From assembly GCF_035582795.1 (NCBI RefSeq), contig NC_134367.1, positions 6,682,062 through 6,746,061 of the forward strand: 64,000 nt of DNA. Direction: 5' to 3'. Shown here in pieces: positions 48,971-61,912 of the stretch (within the stretch, counting starts at the first letter, position 1; the number at the start of each line of letters is the position of its first letter). The stretch is from Mycteria americana (lineage: Eukaryota > Chordata > Aves > Ciconiiformes > Ciconiidae). The notes beneath the pieces are model-generated. The model searched no databases and was not told where the DNA came from. It saw only the letters and a program-made list of their open reading frames with translations. A program made the translations under genes and the position numbers.

Positions 48971-49494
48971 CAGTTAAGTGTGTGTACGAAGACAGGAGCG
49001 TCAGGTGAGATGTGTTTATGTAACTTTTCTGGAACTTATTAGGGCTGGGGTTTTTTTGCTCTTATTGATATATCAAAGTGCGTCATGGCTGTCTCAAAAA
49101 CAATGCCTGGAGTGAAGCCTATTTGTGAGAGTGGGAAAAACATCTATCTGAATTCATACTTGGCACTTGCATACGACAGCTTTAGGCCAGAAATAAGCAT
49201 ATGTTCAGGGTTCAACGCATCTGTGATCTACTTCACAGGGTCTGCTGGAACCCACAGGATCCTGAGATTTCCCAGTGAAATCGCCACAAGGTCAGGACCA
49301 TCTCATATCCTGATGGTCAAGAACTGGACCGCTATTTGTGACTCAATGACCCCATTTAATTAATCAAAACTCTTCTGATCCTAGTAAGTGTCTCAGAACA
49401 GCCATGAAAATAGAAGAGTAGTGAACAAGGGAGAACTGTCTTTCTTCCAACTGAACAGTAACAGAATTTTGAAAAGCTAAGAGAATTAAGATCC

Positions 49495-49640
49495 TAAAAT
49501 TGCCATTTCAAATGGAGTTTAGGTGCATAGGGTCAGATTTTTAAAGCCTGTCAATGTTTTTTAAGTCATTTTTTTAAATCTATCCACAAATATCCATGTT
49601 GCAAATCCTAATTCCTAGGTGCCCTGACATATTCAGATTC
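49495..49640. repeat. possible fossil repeat, 'cagatttttaaag ... aggtgcc' type
   Basis: tttaggtgcatagggtcaga, tttttaaagcctgt and later attcctaggtgccctgaca resemble an old amniote repeat with 'ggtcagattttcaaag' and 'taggcacct' boxes in opposite orientation. The match is weak. Confidence 0.3.
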
Positions 49641-49904
49641 ATCTATATGATCTGAAGTCTTAGGTTCCTTGAGAAGGTGCTCAGGGAAATCCCCACTCAA
49701 AGTAGGAGGATGTGTAAAAGAATCTCAAAAATATTGAAGCAAGAGGCTTCTAAGCCCTACATCTCAGAGAGAGACAAGTGTCTAATGCTGGCATGGGTGG
49801 AAGAACCCACCTTATGTTTGAATTCACCAGTGACCCCCCAGAAGAGAGAGGCACCAAAAGCAGGTCAGTTTTTTCTTTCTTACAAAAAGTTTTGGGGGAA
49901 GTGC

Positions 49905-50065
49905 TGTGATTTTACCAGTAGTGTAGGGAGAGCATTTTCCTGGAAAGTGGAAGACTGAGTTTCAAACACCTTTTCAATGTGATGTCAGCCCCGATCTGCC
50001 AGATGACACTCCACCAGTGGAGCACCAGGGAATCTGTACGGTTCTCTTGTTGAACTGTTGCACTT
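49905..50065 (+). mobile_element. tRNA-derived SINE relic (MIR-like head)
   Basis: gtgtagggagagcattttcc followed by tggaaagtggaagactgagt and ttcaaac resembles the tRNA-like head of old amniote SINEs ('gtggttagagcattcacctgg', 'gggagacccaggttcaaat'). An A-box/B-box arrangement can be guessed but is decayed. Confidence 0.4.
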
Positions 50066-51594
50066 TCCACAAATGACTCAATATTCAGTGGATCACGACT
50101 GAAGGCTGACACCACAGTTAAAAGTCCGAAAAACTACCTCTCATTTTCTCTCTTATCTCATTGATATTTAAGCATTATGTGAAAGGTGAAAAAACATGAA
50201 CAGAGACCAAGAAATAACCTTCTCAGAAAATCCTACGGCTCTAAAGGTTTTGGGACTCTTGCTGCGGAAAGAGCTGTCTGGGTTCATATTACTGAGCAAA
50301 TCCAGCAGAAGAAAGATTTAATTCTAAACCTCCCATACTATGGCTATTTTGTGAAAATCTGGATAACTCTATGCATTGTCTCCACTGAGAACATAGGGGA
50401 ATGTGCGCACTCACCAGGGCAGGGGTCTCGTGAATGCCAGTCACAGCACCAGACTAAATGAAGACATTTAAAAAGACGTGACTAACTAAAAAGTGACTAA
50501 TTCCCCATTTGTGAACATGCTATCCACAATGAATTTCAGAAGTGGCTAAGCAGCTAATTCCCTTGGCAACTTATCCCCTTGGAAACATCATGAAATAACT
50601 AAATAGGTTTGCTGATAACAGCTGAGGCTCCATTGCAAGTCAATGGGTGGGATTAATCTTCCCTGAAGTGAGGAAATTAATGAGTACATTTGAATTAAAC
50701 ACCCTGAGCTTCCTCTGTAGTCAGTGGAGTCTTCTCTTCTACACTTGGTTTAGGTGGCCTCTAAATCAGCTGTGTGGAGAACTTGTCCTGAAGTGTCTGA
50801 TCTCAGCCTTGCATTGTCTTGGTAACATCAGGGTGGAGGATTCAATATTACAACACCAAGTGGAACTATGCCTGAGAATGTGGCTCTCTGCTGCTTTTGA
50901 AATTTCTACCTCCAATTGCTTCCCCACCCTGCAGACTTTCAGTATGAATTCAGAGATCCCAAATGGGATCAGCTCTGCGAGAGGAGCCCTGTCATCAGGT
51001 TACCCTTGCAACAGCTGCAATGTCTGAACTCATGGAAACCATTCTTCTGGACAGTGAAATCACTAAGCACAAAGGCACCAGCATCACGTTGCCTCCACAG
51101 TGATGTATTTAATATAACTTCAAATTCCAGGAAGTTCTACCTGTGTATATACAAAATCCATGGTGGAACCATCTCTCTCACCCTTCGCTACTCTGCTCTG
51201 GGCTACTTATGCAGCCAAAGACAACTTACAGCAATCACAGTCCTGCCGTGTCATTCCCCCAGTAGTAAACAACAATATTAATAAAAAAACCCTCACAAGC
51301 TCTTTGTGATTTTCCTTCTCCCTTCAAAACTATGCTTTTATACAACTTTACTTAAGAATCCTGAGTTAGAAGCCAGAAAAATAGCACTTTCCAACCTCAA
51401 AGCAACCACAGAACATTTAATGAATGTATTACCATCTGTCAAATGCACAGGGTGAGGTTCAATTTAGCTGATGATACCTAATTCTCAATGACGCTCTGTT
51501 TTCAGCAAAAGGTTACTTGATGTTGAACAATGAGATTAACAAATCCTGACATGCACAGAAATACAAATAATGTAACAAAAGTTAATAATTGGCA

Positions 51595-51712
51595 AAATTG
51601 TGCTCTCGGTTACACTGACATAAAAGAGGAGTAACTTCGCATTGTCAACAACCTATTCCATATTTACTCCAGTTCAACCAAGAACAGACTTTGGCTCTGT
51701 TACTCAACTCTT
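51595..51712. repeat. palindromic fossil repeat, 'ttacactggagtaa' type
   Basis: tgctctcggttacactgaca, then gaggagtaact on the left and tttactccagttcaaccaag, acagactttggctctg on the right form diverged inverted arms. The pattern is that of an old amniote palindrome rich in 'ttacaccagtgtaa' units. Confidence 0.5.
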
Positions 51713-51892
51713 CAAGCAACAACTTCCTTAAACTATTAGCCTGTGCAACTATTTCCAGGGGACAAAGAGAAATCTTTGTGTCTTGAAGTATTTATACCAC
51801 AACTGAACAAAACATTGGAAAATGTAATGCATGGAGCAATCCTGCAAGTCAAAGGGAGGGCCAGATGACAAAGATTCATTACTAGGTACTCA

Positions 51893-51955
51893 GGGTGAAA
51901 TTTTGGCTATATCGAAGTTTTGCTGTTGAATTCAGTGGGGTTAGGATTTCTCCAG
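51893..51955. repeat. short palindromic fossil repeat, 'gtgaaatttt ... ggatttc' type
   Basis: gggtgaaattttggctatat on the left and gttaggatttctcc on the right flank a centre with gaagttttgctgttgaattc. It matches the old 'tgaaatcctggcccc / ggggccaggatttca' palindrome. Confidence 0.45.
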
Positions 51956-51957
51956 CA

Positions 51958-52035
51958 GTTTTTAAAGCCAAAAGGGACTATTATAATCAGTTAATCTGAC
52001 CTCCTAAATAATATCGGCCATAAAACTTCCAGCGT
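51958..52035 (-). mobile_element. ancient CR1-type LINE, extreme 3' end
   Basis: The plus strand reads aaagccaaaagggactatta, then atcagttaatctgacctcct, then cggccataaaacttcc. This is the antisense of the 3' terminus of an old amniote CR1 family (pattern 'ggccagaagggaccattatgatc'). Only about 75 bp remain and the rest is lost or unrecognisable. Confidence 0.55.
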
Positions 52036-53936
52036 CATCAGTCGTTTCCATCTCTATTTTCTGTGAGTCAAATAAGGCTGAAGCAAAATGGAAAGTAACT
52101 AGAAAGTAGTAAAAGAAAAATGGTTCGGAAAAAGTAAAACTGATTCAGACTGCCCACACCCACAGCATTTGCAGAGGTCAGACGAGGACTCTTCTTCCCC
52201 TTCCTTGAACTCCAAATATTTCCTTCCTTGTTTAATGCTGGGATGAGAAGAAATAGCAAAGCAGACAAAGCACATAAACGCCAATCTCTGTGGCCTAAAG
52301 GAGCCACTGGAAGGCAAATCATTCCATCCTAAAATAGTAGCCTAGGAAAAGCTGAATTACCACCAGAGGAGCCTCTCTCTCCCTCTTTCGAGAATAGGCA
52401 GACTGGCTACCTAAATTTAAAACAGCTAAAATTAGGTGAGATGACTCCGATTTTATGTGTCTGAGTGGAACCATTTGCAGGATGAGGATTTTACTTGATA
52501 GTTATTATGGGAAGAGATGCAAAGCATAGAGGGCACAATAAAAGCACTAAGAACAATTGATTCTTTGGCCAAATCGAACATAAAAACTATTTAATTTACA
52601 TTAAAAGAGAGCAAAACTAGTTCAAGATTTCCAAACAAACATGCAAACAAGAAGAAAGCCGTGTTTTGGGATGGTTGGTTAAGTAAGTCGTGCATAGACA
52701 TTCAATCATTTTCACATTACTTTTAAAAAGTTGGTGATCTTCAAAATTAACATGTCATTTTCAAATTAAAAAGCGAATAACCTTTTGTTTCAAAAAGTTT
52801 AAGAGAAAATATTTTTACTCTTCAAAACAAGTCACTACTCACCAAATTCAACCCACGTTTGTCAATAATTCAGGTTAGTCACCCCCCCCCCATGTCATTT
52901 TTTGTCAAATAAACGTTTTGTCACAAAATATTTTCTCCAAGCTGAAGTAAAATATATGTGGCCCTCTTCATAAGTGAATACCACTGAATCACAGTGACAA
53001 CAAGGCTTCAAAGTCATCGAAGCCCAGCAACATAATGGCTTTTGTAGCCGTCATCTGAAACTACCTGAGACTGACCTCGGCAGAACTGCAAGTTTCTTAA
53101 TTGTCAAGCCCAGGCAAGTTCAACAAACAATGATCCACGTACAAAAATGAACAACGATGCCTGCTGCTACCCTGGATCACTGATTGATGCTTTTCCTTTT
53201 TAGTGCTTTCTTCCACTGCCCTCCAGTAAGATTTATCCTGTAACACACGCAAATGAACTTGGTGAAATACGCAATGAGGGAAAAGGGGGAACAGTACATA
53301 AATATTCACAGTCTCACACAAACAATCTGAGATTTATTTTTCCTTTAAAAAAACAAACCACCTTTCCTGATCACTTCCAGATTCACAGAGTTTGATATTA
53401 TATGAGACCCAATACTGTTTTCTGGTAGGAGAGAGAAACCAGGTAAGAAACAGCAATTTAAGGTAAGAAAACAAGATCATTCTACTAGTCTGACAGTCCG
53501 ATTAAAGACCAAGGATTCGTATTTTCACTCTCTTTTTTCTCCACCCTGCTCATTTTTTTTCAGGCAGGCTCAAGAGAGTATTGTAACTTTAATCTGTATA
53601 GATTAATCCTTCTCACATGGAGGAGCTGTGACTGCAATATGCGTGCCACTGTATTACATATTGAACAGTTTATCTTCCCCCCCTATGATTTCAATATAAC
53701 CCTTGAGATTTGAGTGCTGCCTTGATTTCTTCTGTTTAGCCATTTAAGAGTCAGGTGTCTTCTCTAAGCTGGTTATGTAGGTTCCCTCTCTGCTCAGAGG
53801 TACTAAGCATCTCCAGAGGGCAATTCCTTCCAACTGCCTGAGACATCTGATTTAAACTGGCGTGACTCACTCCACACATGCCCTTCTCACTGCGTGAATT
53901 ACAGATGAAGCCTAAAGGACTAGCTCAGACTAGACA

Positions 53937-53963
53937 CCTAACTTTCAGGGAGGTGAAGTTAGG
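53937..53963. repeat. inverted repeat CCTAACTT / AAGTTAGG
   Basis: Perfect 8 bp arms (53937-53944 and 53956-53963) around an 11 nt loop, in a stretch with other 'taggcacctaactt'-like fossil repeat words. Similar words recur at 54250-54275 and 54930-55010. Confidence 0.4.
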
Positions 53964-55369
53964 CGAGATGAATCCTACCCTTTGAATATAATTTCACAGT
54001 TCACCTAAGTGATGTAGGATAATCCCTCCCGTTTTTTTTTTAAAGTTACTTAAATATTAGGGCTTACTCCCCAAATGGCAAGTACATTGCCAATTTGAGC
54101 ATTGCAACCTCCTTTCCAGGCATGTTTCTGCCTTGTAAAATCCCCAGCTCTGAGCAGTGTCTATATTGAGAGGCAAATGAGTGGGCAGTCACTAAGAGAG
54201 CCATTGGAAATGCAGAGAAGGATAGAAGTTGTGTGCTCCCATGCATCCAAGGCATTTAGATGCCTAACTCTGGGCCACAGGGAGTTTCTGGGGTGAGTCA
54301 CCTCCTCTATTAAAGATGCTCCACTCTAGATAAATAATTCAATGTTCACTGGAACAGAGACTTGAGCATGTTCCCACAATAAAGGTAAATGCCCATGCTG
54401 AAAAGTTGTGATCTGCCTGTTTCTACTCACTTAATGAATCAACGAATACCTAGCTGTGTACACAGAAGAGAGATAGATTAGTGTCTCTTATTCCTCAACT
54501 CTACTTTCCTGGTTACGGGTTTCCCTTAGGGGACAGGGGTTCGTATTCATCCTCCAGTTAAGTCAGACCTGGGACTTGAGAAGGGATTTTTACTCCTGGT
54601 CAGCGTTCAGGTGAGCATAACACCAGGAGTGGGAGAAGTCACACGGACACAGGTGCACACATCCAAACAGCCACACAACTTTGGTCATAGGCTGCCTTTC
54701 AGACATGGTCTAAACCAGGCATAAATAGGTACGTATTTTCCATATATGTTGGCACATATGTTCTGTGTATGTCCAGTGAGAGAAACAGAGGTGCTAAACT
54801 CCAGGAGCACTTCAGCCAGGAGTCAGAGGAACGTGGAGCTGAAATATAGACATTAGATACCCAAAGCAACCTTAGAAACCCAGACTCATCAAAAATCTAT
54901 TGATTTACTTATGGATAAGGCTCACCTTGTCTAACTTTAGCCATCTAAGTGTTAGGTAATTAGCCCAACCTAGTTGTCCAAGTCTCCTTTATAGATAGCA
55001 ATGAAAGACAGGCACCTCTAAAGGAAGTTCACCCAGCTTTAGATCCATATTTTAAGAAAAATCAAACTGCCCTTTAGAAATGAACTTATGCTCCTCTCCA
55101 TTGATCACAAAAGAAGCCAGGATTTTTGAATGACTAATGTGTAACTTTTAGACAAACTTACGGGACATGATCCCTCCCCTATCACCCTTCTTCCCTTCCC
55201 TCCGCACCCCATCTACAAAGCCTTGATGGTGTGGATTGATTGATTAGAGCTTCATCCCAAAAGTCTGGGATATTTTGACAGACCTGTCTCAAAAAGTCCA
55301 CAGAAGGTATGTCTCAGCCTCAGAGAGACTGAGACCTTGATTCCCCAGATACCCTTTCCTAAGCCAGAG

Positions 55370-55530
55370 CACAATGATCCAAGGGTTAAGAGTTTACCTG
55401 GATTTAGGAGACCTGAGTCTCTTCTTCCCAAGCTTTTATACATGGCCTTATATAAAAGATTTAAATTCTCTGCCTTCCAACTTCCTATATACAAAATAAG
55501 GATAATAGCACTCTTCAGCCACAAACTTTA
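55370..55530 (+). mobile_element. tRNA-derived SINE (MIR-like), near full length
   Basis: agggttaagagtttacctgg, then gacctgagtctcttcttccc, then a diverged centre, then atatacaaaataaggataat and agcactcttc. This follows head-to-tail the old amniote SINE pattern ending 'catctgtaaaatggggataatagcac'. It is the best-preserved MIR-like copy in the window. Confidence 0.6.
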
Positions 55531-56559
55531 CATTGGTAAAAGCAGTAATGCACCAGCCGTGGACTTATGTTTCCGGTTGAGGGGGATAAATTGTAAATAT
55601 AACAAAAAAAGAGGCTTCATCCTATTTTTGTGTTACCATCTGTCCTACTCTCAAATTAAACCCAGTGAAATAGGTGAATCAATAATGTCTTTAAAAAGAA
55701 AATTAGACATATTATTTTCAAGCATCTAGGACATTTGTTTTGACTTGTTTCTAGTTTTAGACTAAAAACTCAGGTTTCTTCCTTCCCTTTTCGTATTCAG
55801 TTTTACAGCGGATGCAAGAAATAAATGTAATACTTGTAACTTTATAATGAAGAATGCAATTGGAGCACCTTCAAATGCTGTTTTAAAGAAGAAAACCCAG
55901 GTGTTCGAATGACACCAGAAGAAGGGTTCATTTCCAAGTCTCTTAGGAGTCCAAGCGACCCTGAGGGCAGGAAGCAAGTGAATGTAAAACTACTGGCCTA
56001 CAAGTGCCCCAGGAAGAACAGTACCTAACTTGCATTTCACAAATCATCGTAACTCTGTAGCAGCATGTAAGTGACAAGCATCATTTCTAGAGCACGTCCC
56101 TAGAGCGCCTAATCCTGACCTCTGCGATGCTAGTCTTGTGCAGGTGTCCCTAAACCAACTGCAGACAAGCAGCAGCTGATTTGCATCAGAAACCTGAAAA
56201 AAACCCACCATCAAGCCCTGCAGATTATAAACCCACATATTTATAGTATGAGATTATCACGCCAATATCTTGATTTTTAGGATGCTGTGTGTTTATTTGG
56301 AGTTTAAAGTTTTGTTTTACTACCAAAGAGCAAAAAAGATGATTCTGGGACTAACAAAGAAAAACTAACTACATCTTTCTGTATTAAAATAAGAATAAAG
56401 TTAGCTTCTGGTAGAGAGTGCAAACGGGCTTTAGTGACAGTGCTGTGGGGACCCCTTGTGTTCTAATATTTAAGCAAAGAAGATTGTTCCTCTACAGGCT
56501 GATGGTGCTTGCATCTTTAATACCAATTTCTTTCAGTCCCAGGGATGTAGAGGAATAAA

Positions 56560-56660
56560 GTCCGCTTTTGTTTACACCAGGATAATCCTAATTGCACTCC
56601 ACCAATTTCAACTAAATAATTTTACTTCAGCAGTGGTGGAGTGAAGATGTGAGAGGGAAA
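56560..56660. repeat. possible palindromic fossil, 'ttacaccag' type
   Basis: tttacaccaggataatccta, then cactccaccaatttcaacta, then cttcagcagtggtggagtga. It looks like a decayed copy of the family at 51595-51712; the inner ccacc/ggtgg and cactccac/gtggagtg stretches are complementary. Confidence 0.35.
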
Positions 56661-57084
56661 CATAGCAATGCCTAGCTAGCAGCACCTGAGGATGAAGTTT
56701 TAAAGCTTACTGAGTTCCCAAATCCTTCAGTTCACTTAGCAAATCTCAGTCTCAAACTGTTTTATTTTAATGTTTCCAGTATTTTCTGCCCTTTGTGTTC
56801 AAAAATTGTTACTCAGATACAAAAAAACATGAGACATTGAGATTTACAAATGACTCACATCTTAATTCTTTTCCATTGTTTCTCTGCTTTTGAGATTTTT
56901 TGTTTCAAGCCCCATGAAATGACTTAGGGATCATCGTGATTATGCTTCAACTTAACCTCCCTGAAAAGAGCAGAAGCAAAAAGAGTATAATTATGTCTGG
57001 ATGTATGAAAAATTTTCAAGTATTAGTAGAAAGGTCATATTCCTTCTGTTGCAACGGTACTGTTGTGACAAGTATTAAGAACAT

Positions 57085-57380
57085 TTTTCCCAGTTCTGGT
57101 GTCCCCAGTTAAAAAAGGCTTTGAAAATTTGAGCAAGAAGTCAAAGGAGAACAATAATATGACCCTCAAGGACTGGAAACAAGCCTCAAAATGTCAGGTG
57201 TGAAGAGTCTATTTGTTCAGTTTATCGGAGAGAAGGCTGAGAGGCCAGCGTGCACAGGTGCTCGCCCATGCACAAAACATCTGGGAAGCGTGAGGAAGCT
57301 CTTCAGCCTTGCTGACAAAGGCATGAAAAGGTCTAATGGTTGGAAGTTGGAAAAATTCAGTTTCCACATTGCCAAAGCAA
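57085..57380 (+). mobile_element. ancient CR1/L3-type LINE fossil, ORF2 C-terminal region
   Basis: Seen: cccagttctggtgtccccag at the start (57091-57110) matches the 'CQFWCPH/Q' region of old CR1-type ORF2. It is followed by a relic of the 'LFSLxxRRLRGDLI' block (tatcggagagaaggctgaga, 57223-57242) and then by gctcttcagcc...gacaaaggcatg and ctaatggttggaagttggaa, translating as LFSLADKGMKRSNGWKLEKF (family pattern LFSLAEEGxTRSNGWKLxLD). The upper part is frameshifted and the last 40 or so codons stay open. Confidence 0.7.
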
Positions 57381-58429
57381 TTTAAGGAACAAACAAGGAG
57401 GGAGGGGAGGTGGACTTACTTTTTGGGATGTTTATAAAGAGACTAAGAAAAGGCAGGCTTTAATCCAGTTCTGGCAGAAATGGGAGAAACTGGGCTGGAG
57501 GGGGACAGAGTCGCATGGGCAGGTCATGGCACCTTAAAGTTCCTAATACCATCTTTTAGGTCTTGGAACAAGGACCGAGGTAGGTTGCCTGTACCACCCT
57601 CAATGTCACAGAGAATTTGCTACTCAACATTAAGACAATGACTGTAATTTAATTTCATGCTCCAAGTCCTAAGATGCTTTCAAAGATCACAGTATCTTTT
57701 CTCCTGATAGGCAATTAATCAGATGTGTTATGGGGCTTATCCATGGCCATCTGGTCATTCTCTTCTAGAGACGGTAACAGTTGGACCAATGCCTTGGAGT
57801 GGTGCAGAAAGCTGCTGAGTAAATGCCTTCCTCACATGTTCACAGTCATCCTGATTCCAGGTTAATGTCCAGGAAATGCTTGTTTTTCAGCTTTGACTGG
57901 CTGAATCACCATGATTCACCTTCCTCTGCAGTGCATAATATGGACCAGCTATTGCCATCAGCTGGGCATCTATCTTCCAGTAAATTCCACCCCCCTCCCT
58001 TAGAGGTGCATTGTGCATCGAAGAGCTATTTCTTTCTCCTGTTCTCTGCTCTGATGCAAAATAACTTATACTCTAAAGGACAAAATAATAACATTTGGTC
58101 AATGGGCAAAACTGACTGGGATGTGATTTGCAGGAGATCGTAGTAAATAATCCAAAGTTACTCCTAGCCTCAAACTCCATTAAATTCTGATTTTTTTTTC
58201 TGCAATCAGAAGAATCAGGATATTTAGAAAAAAATTATGTCTCCAATTCCCATTTAGTCACCTTATTCCCAGCATTGTTTTCAAGCTAAAGGTCAACTAT
58301 TTAAGATCTGATCTAATAAAGAAAATTAGCAACACTGATTTTCAGTTATGTCTCATTCTTCTCTTCCCTGTTATTTTATGAAGAACATTTGCATGCATAA
58401 AACAAAAAGTATGTTTTGGGAAAAACAGA

Positions 58430-58505
58430 TTCTGGGCCAATACTTCTCCCTTTGAAGTCACCAACAGTTTTGCAAACTGACTTCCAAGAGCCAGTCACTG
58501 GGCTC
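58430..58505. repeat. short palindromic fossil repeat, second copy
   Basis: ttctgggccaatacttctcc, then ctttgaagtcaccaacagtt, then ttgcaaactgacttccaaga resembles the same 'ctggcccctttgaagtcaatg ... aaaactcccactgacttc' family as 51893-51955. Confidence 0.4.
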
Positions 58506-59042
58506 TGTACCATGTGATAGCTTGCTCTACAATTGCTAAGTATAAGGCTGTGAACAATCGTCTCAGGACAATAAGACCAATTGGGTGCTTAAATCTGGAC
58601 ATTTGCTTACATAACATTTGGACACTTTACTGAGTAAGGCCATAACTTCATCTAAGTCCTTGCTGTGGGGAACATATTTAAGATGCACCAAGTATATTGC
58701 AACGAGGGGAGTTACCCGCCAGTGCAAAACCATGGAGCAATGAAGTTAAAACTCAATTCTAAATAATAATGTAATTTAGGCCTCCCATTCCAGCAGCGAG
58801 GCACTTAATTCCTCCCAGGACTACTGCCGCCAGATTGCTCTAATCCACTTCCAGCTGTGCTACTGCTCCTGTGTGCGAGCATGGGAGCTCGGCTGGGAAA
58901 CAGAACAAAGCATCCTAGTAAAGCCAGCAGCACTTGGAGGAATATTCAAACACACAGGGGAAATAATTCCCTCTTAAAAAAGAGCATCTGCCAACTACTG
59001 TTCCCGTTGCAAGTATTTTAGTCTAGGCCTGGCCTGTGCATA

Positions 59043-59116
59043 TAGGCTCTGATTCAGCAAAGGCTTGAGAACATGCCTTAATTTGAGCATATCATTAACC
59101 CCGCTGACTGCAGTAT
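59043..59116. mobile_element. half copy of the palindromic MITE-like family
   Basis: aggctctgattcagcaaagg, then gagaacatgccttaatttga, then ccccgctgactgcag fit one arm of the same family as 44995-45130. Confidence 0.5.
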
Positions 59117-60484
59117 ATATTGTCAACTGGTTTTTAGGGTTTTGCGTATTCTCTGTCTTGAACTTATATAAATATATATATTCTTTCTTTTTTTTCTCTC
59201 CCTCCCTATGGTATGCTATGGTTTCAAAGTTACTTCAGCACAGATGAGTCAGAAAACTATGGCTGCTAGTACATTAATTGTAAATATTTACTGTTCCCAG
59301 AATGGCTGCATCTAAGACTGCTACGAGGCATACCAAGTCCCTGCCTTGGAGGGCTTGCAGTCTGATCGCATTTGGAGTTACTTACACAGAGTTTTATTTT
59401 TAGTTTTGTATTGTTTTCAAGTAGTATTTTTCACGTTTCTATCAGGAAATCTTCATATCTTAATTAGCAAGGTCTTAGAAGAAGGAAAAAAACTAAATGA
59501 TAGGAAAGTTCAGAAACATTCTCTAGTAAGGTACATATTTCCAAGGTTAAGATGATGGTTTGTTATCATTTTAGAAAACTGAAAACCTCTTCCTTCCAAT
59601 GGCACAAAATTTCAGTTCTTAGTTTTGGCAGGTCAAAAGATATTGGCCCTTAAAGCTGTCACTGGTACCAGACAGAATATTGATGGCTCTGGGCCTCCAG
59701 CCAGCATGATTTTGAGGAGAACTTTCAAAAAGTTCTTTCTCAAGCAAACTTATTTTGCAAACTGCTGTTTCTGAGCATTTTAGAATCAGTCTTTGATTAC
59801 TGGGCAGAAAGCAGATAAAGCAATTTCAGACGGATGATAAATGCAACTTGTGGCACTACTTAACAAGTTAGCACACAGCTATCACCACTATTTTAGTGGT
59901 CTTTATATGTGTGTTTTTTTAAAGAGAGAGCGGAGAACAGTTTTATTAACATATCATGAATGAGTTATATGGGTCATCCCAAATGAATGGCAATAAAAGC
60001 TTTATATCACACTCACCAACATGTATTTGATACTTTATGTGCCACAAATGTTGCAGAAAAGCTATTTTACATATGTTTTAAAGACTGGGTATTTTTTATG
60101 CTAGGGCTGGTTTTGTAAAGCTGCCAGGCACTTCAGCTACCACAAGCCCAACAGTACTCAGCTCACAGGGAGCCATAAAAACTTGTTTAAAACGTTCTGA
60201 AATAGCTTTTTTGTGCTTCAAAATGCCAAAGTTAAAGATCTGTCATCCTGATATGTTCCATCACAAAGCAAGTCCTTTTCTCTAAAACAATTTTAAAAGC
60301 TATTTCTAGTCCTTCCTGGTTGCATGACAGAGAAAACTTAATATTGTCACAGCATAAGACAAATTGTAGCTCGTGCTGGGCCTTGACACGTGTGGGGTTT
60401 TGTAGTGGAAAAGGCAAATTCTGCAACTACAGAGGAAGAAGGAAAAATTTTAACAGCAAGTTGATACACAGACATCACCCACAT

Positions 60485-60511
60485 ACATGTATATATATAC
60501 GTATATATTTA
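60485..60511. repeat. AT palindrome around TACGTA
   Basis: atatatac at 60493-60500 followed by gtatatat at 60501-60508 is a perfect 16 bp palindrome, likely a short TA microsatellite. Confidence 0.8.
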
Positions 60512-61789
60512 CATGGCACTTTGAAAATCTATGTAGAAGGTGTAAAGCATTAATGCTGGTCCTGAATTAGAGCCTGATCCAAGATCCCTGTCACAGGAAA
60601 CTCCTCATCGATTCAAGGGCATCCAAACAGCTTTTTAAACTTGCTCCGTTAAAGTCAAGAGGAGCTTTGCCAGGAACTTTGCTGGGCACAGGGTGAAGCC
60701 TTTAGGACAGAATAGGCCAGAAGGATCGAAGACTCAGGACAAGCTGTGTCATGTTTACTGTTATAATCTGACCCCTTTGGATGTGAGAAGCCAGGCTGAA
60801 AGGAAGAGAGGTGACCTCCAGCCCTTCCCCACCAAGCACGGAGATGCTTTGGGGACAGATGTTTTGCCCTCCTGCACCGACCTGCTGCTGGAGACCAGAC
60901 CGGACCACGCTTGTCAGGATGACCCAGGCTGACCCACAACGTCAAGCAGCTCCTATCCCGGCTATGTACACCAGCTCAGGTGCCACAAAGGGTCTGCCCC
61001 ACAGAGCTGTTATTACTGTAAATATTCTATGTAGGGATTTGGAGTGAACTAATTTTCTGCTTATTTAAGGAGGTAGGAGGTAGGCGATGGCTTCTAGAAA
61101 GGATTAGAGCACGCCGTCCAGCCTGTGCATGTACCGATACTGTGGGTCTGACTGTCTTCTCAGCAGGAGTAACTCCCCAGAGTGAAAGCTGCCTAAAACT
61201 GATGTAGGCCAGTTTTAATTCCAGGCCTATATGTGCCTGTGCATATCTACTGTATACATACACACACAGCACATGAAGAGAGACATTTCCCACCTCACGC
61301 ACTTCACCACAAAGTGTGATGTAGCTACTGAAAGAGGTGAATGGCATTTAATCACATGTAAGTTAATGATTTAAATGCGCTTTTATTTTTGGCCTCTTGA
61401 TGTAAATTCAAACCAGACAAGCGGAGTCCTCTGGTCAGACGGCTGGAAATTCCTCTGCATGAAATCATGTTGGTGGTCTCCCGGCTCAGCGCCTTCTGAA
61501 GAGCCGTACAGTGAAATATCCTTCCGTACCACTAATGAATGCGCCCACCCACACTGGAGCTGGTGCCCCCTAAGAACTCAATTCAAGAACAACTTTTTAA
61601 ACTCATAAATGAAATCAAAGGGCTCATTCTATGAGCCAAGGAACTTACAATTTTAGGTGGGACACTTAATGGGTGGTTACTATAGGTTGTCCCCTTGGTT
61701 TGCAGTATACAGTCTCGCAAGAAAAAATAATAAGCAGGATACCGAATATGTACACAGCATTCCAGTTAATTAAATTTCATGCTCCTCCA

Positions 61790-61912
61790 ATGAATACAGA
61801 AATTGTTGCTACCCTAGTTACTGTACAGAGCTTGAGTGACTTGCTCAGCATCAACCAAAGGAACCAAAGTAAACTCACGAGATCTTGGTTTACTTTCCTG
61901 TGCTCAGACAAG
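61790..61912 (+). mobile_element. MIR/L2-type SINE relic
   Basis: gagtgacttgctcagcatca followed by agatcttggtttactttcct and gtgctcaga parallels the 'agtgacttgcccaaggtcac ... ggtctcctgactccc ... tgctctatcc' segment of MIR-type elements. Confidence 0.5.

Noticed and set aside
49690..49720. Minus-strand reading F-T-H-P-P, similar to the GTHPPFL block of CLIC exon 3
   Set aside because: Only the THPP core matches; the flanking residues do not fit the family and there is no FNGEVKTD-like continuation or splice pair.
53097..53321. Minus-strand 74-codon frame with a KSYWRAVEESTKKEK segment considered as an exon
   Set aside because: An AG and a GT can be found near it, but no known protein or CLIC segment matches, so I cannot support it.
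59300..59365. gtccctgccttggagggctt and cttgcagtctgat, resembling the antisense SINE tail
   Set aside because: Only this short segment fits; the expected neighbouring 'tagcacaatggggtcc' part is missing.
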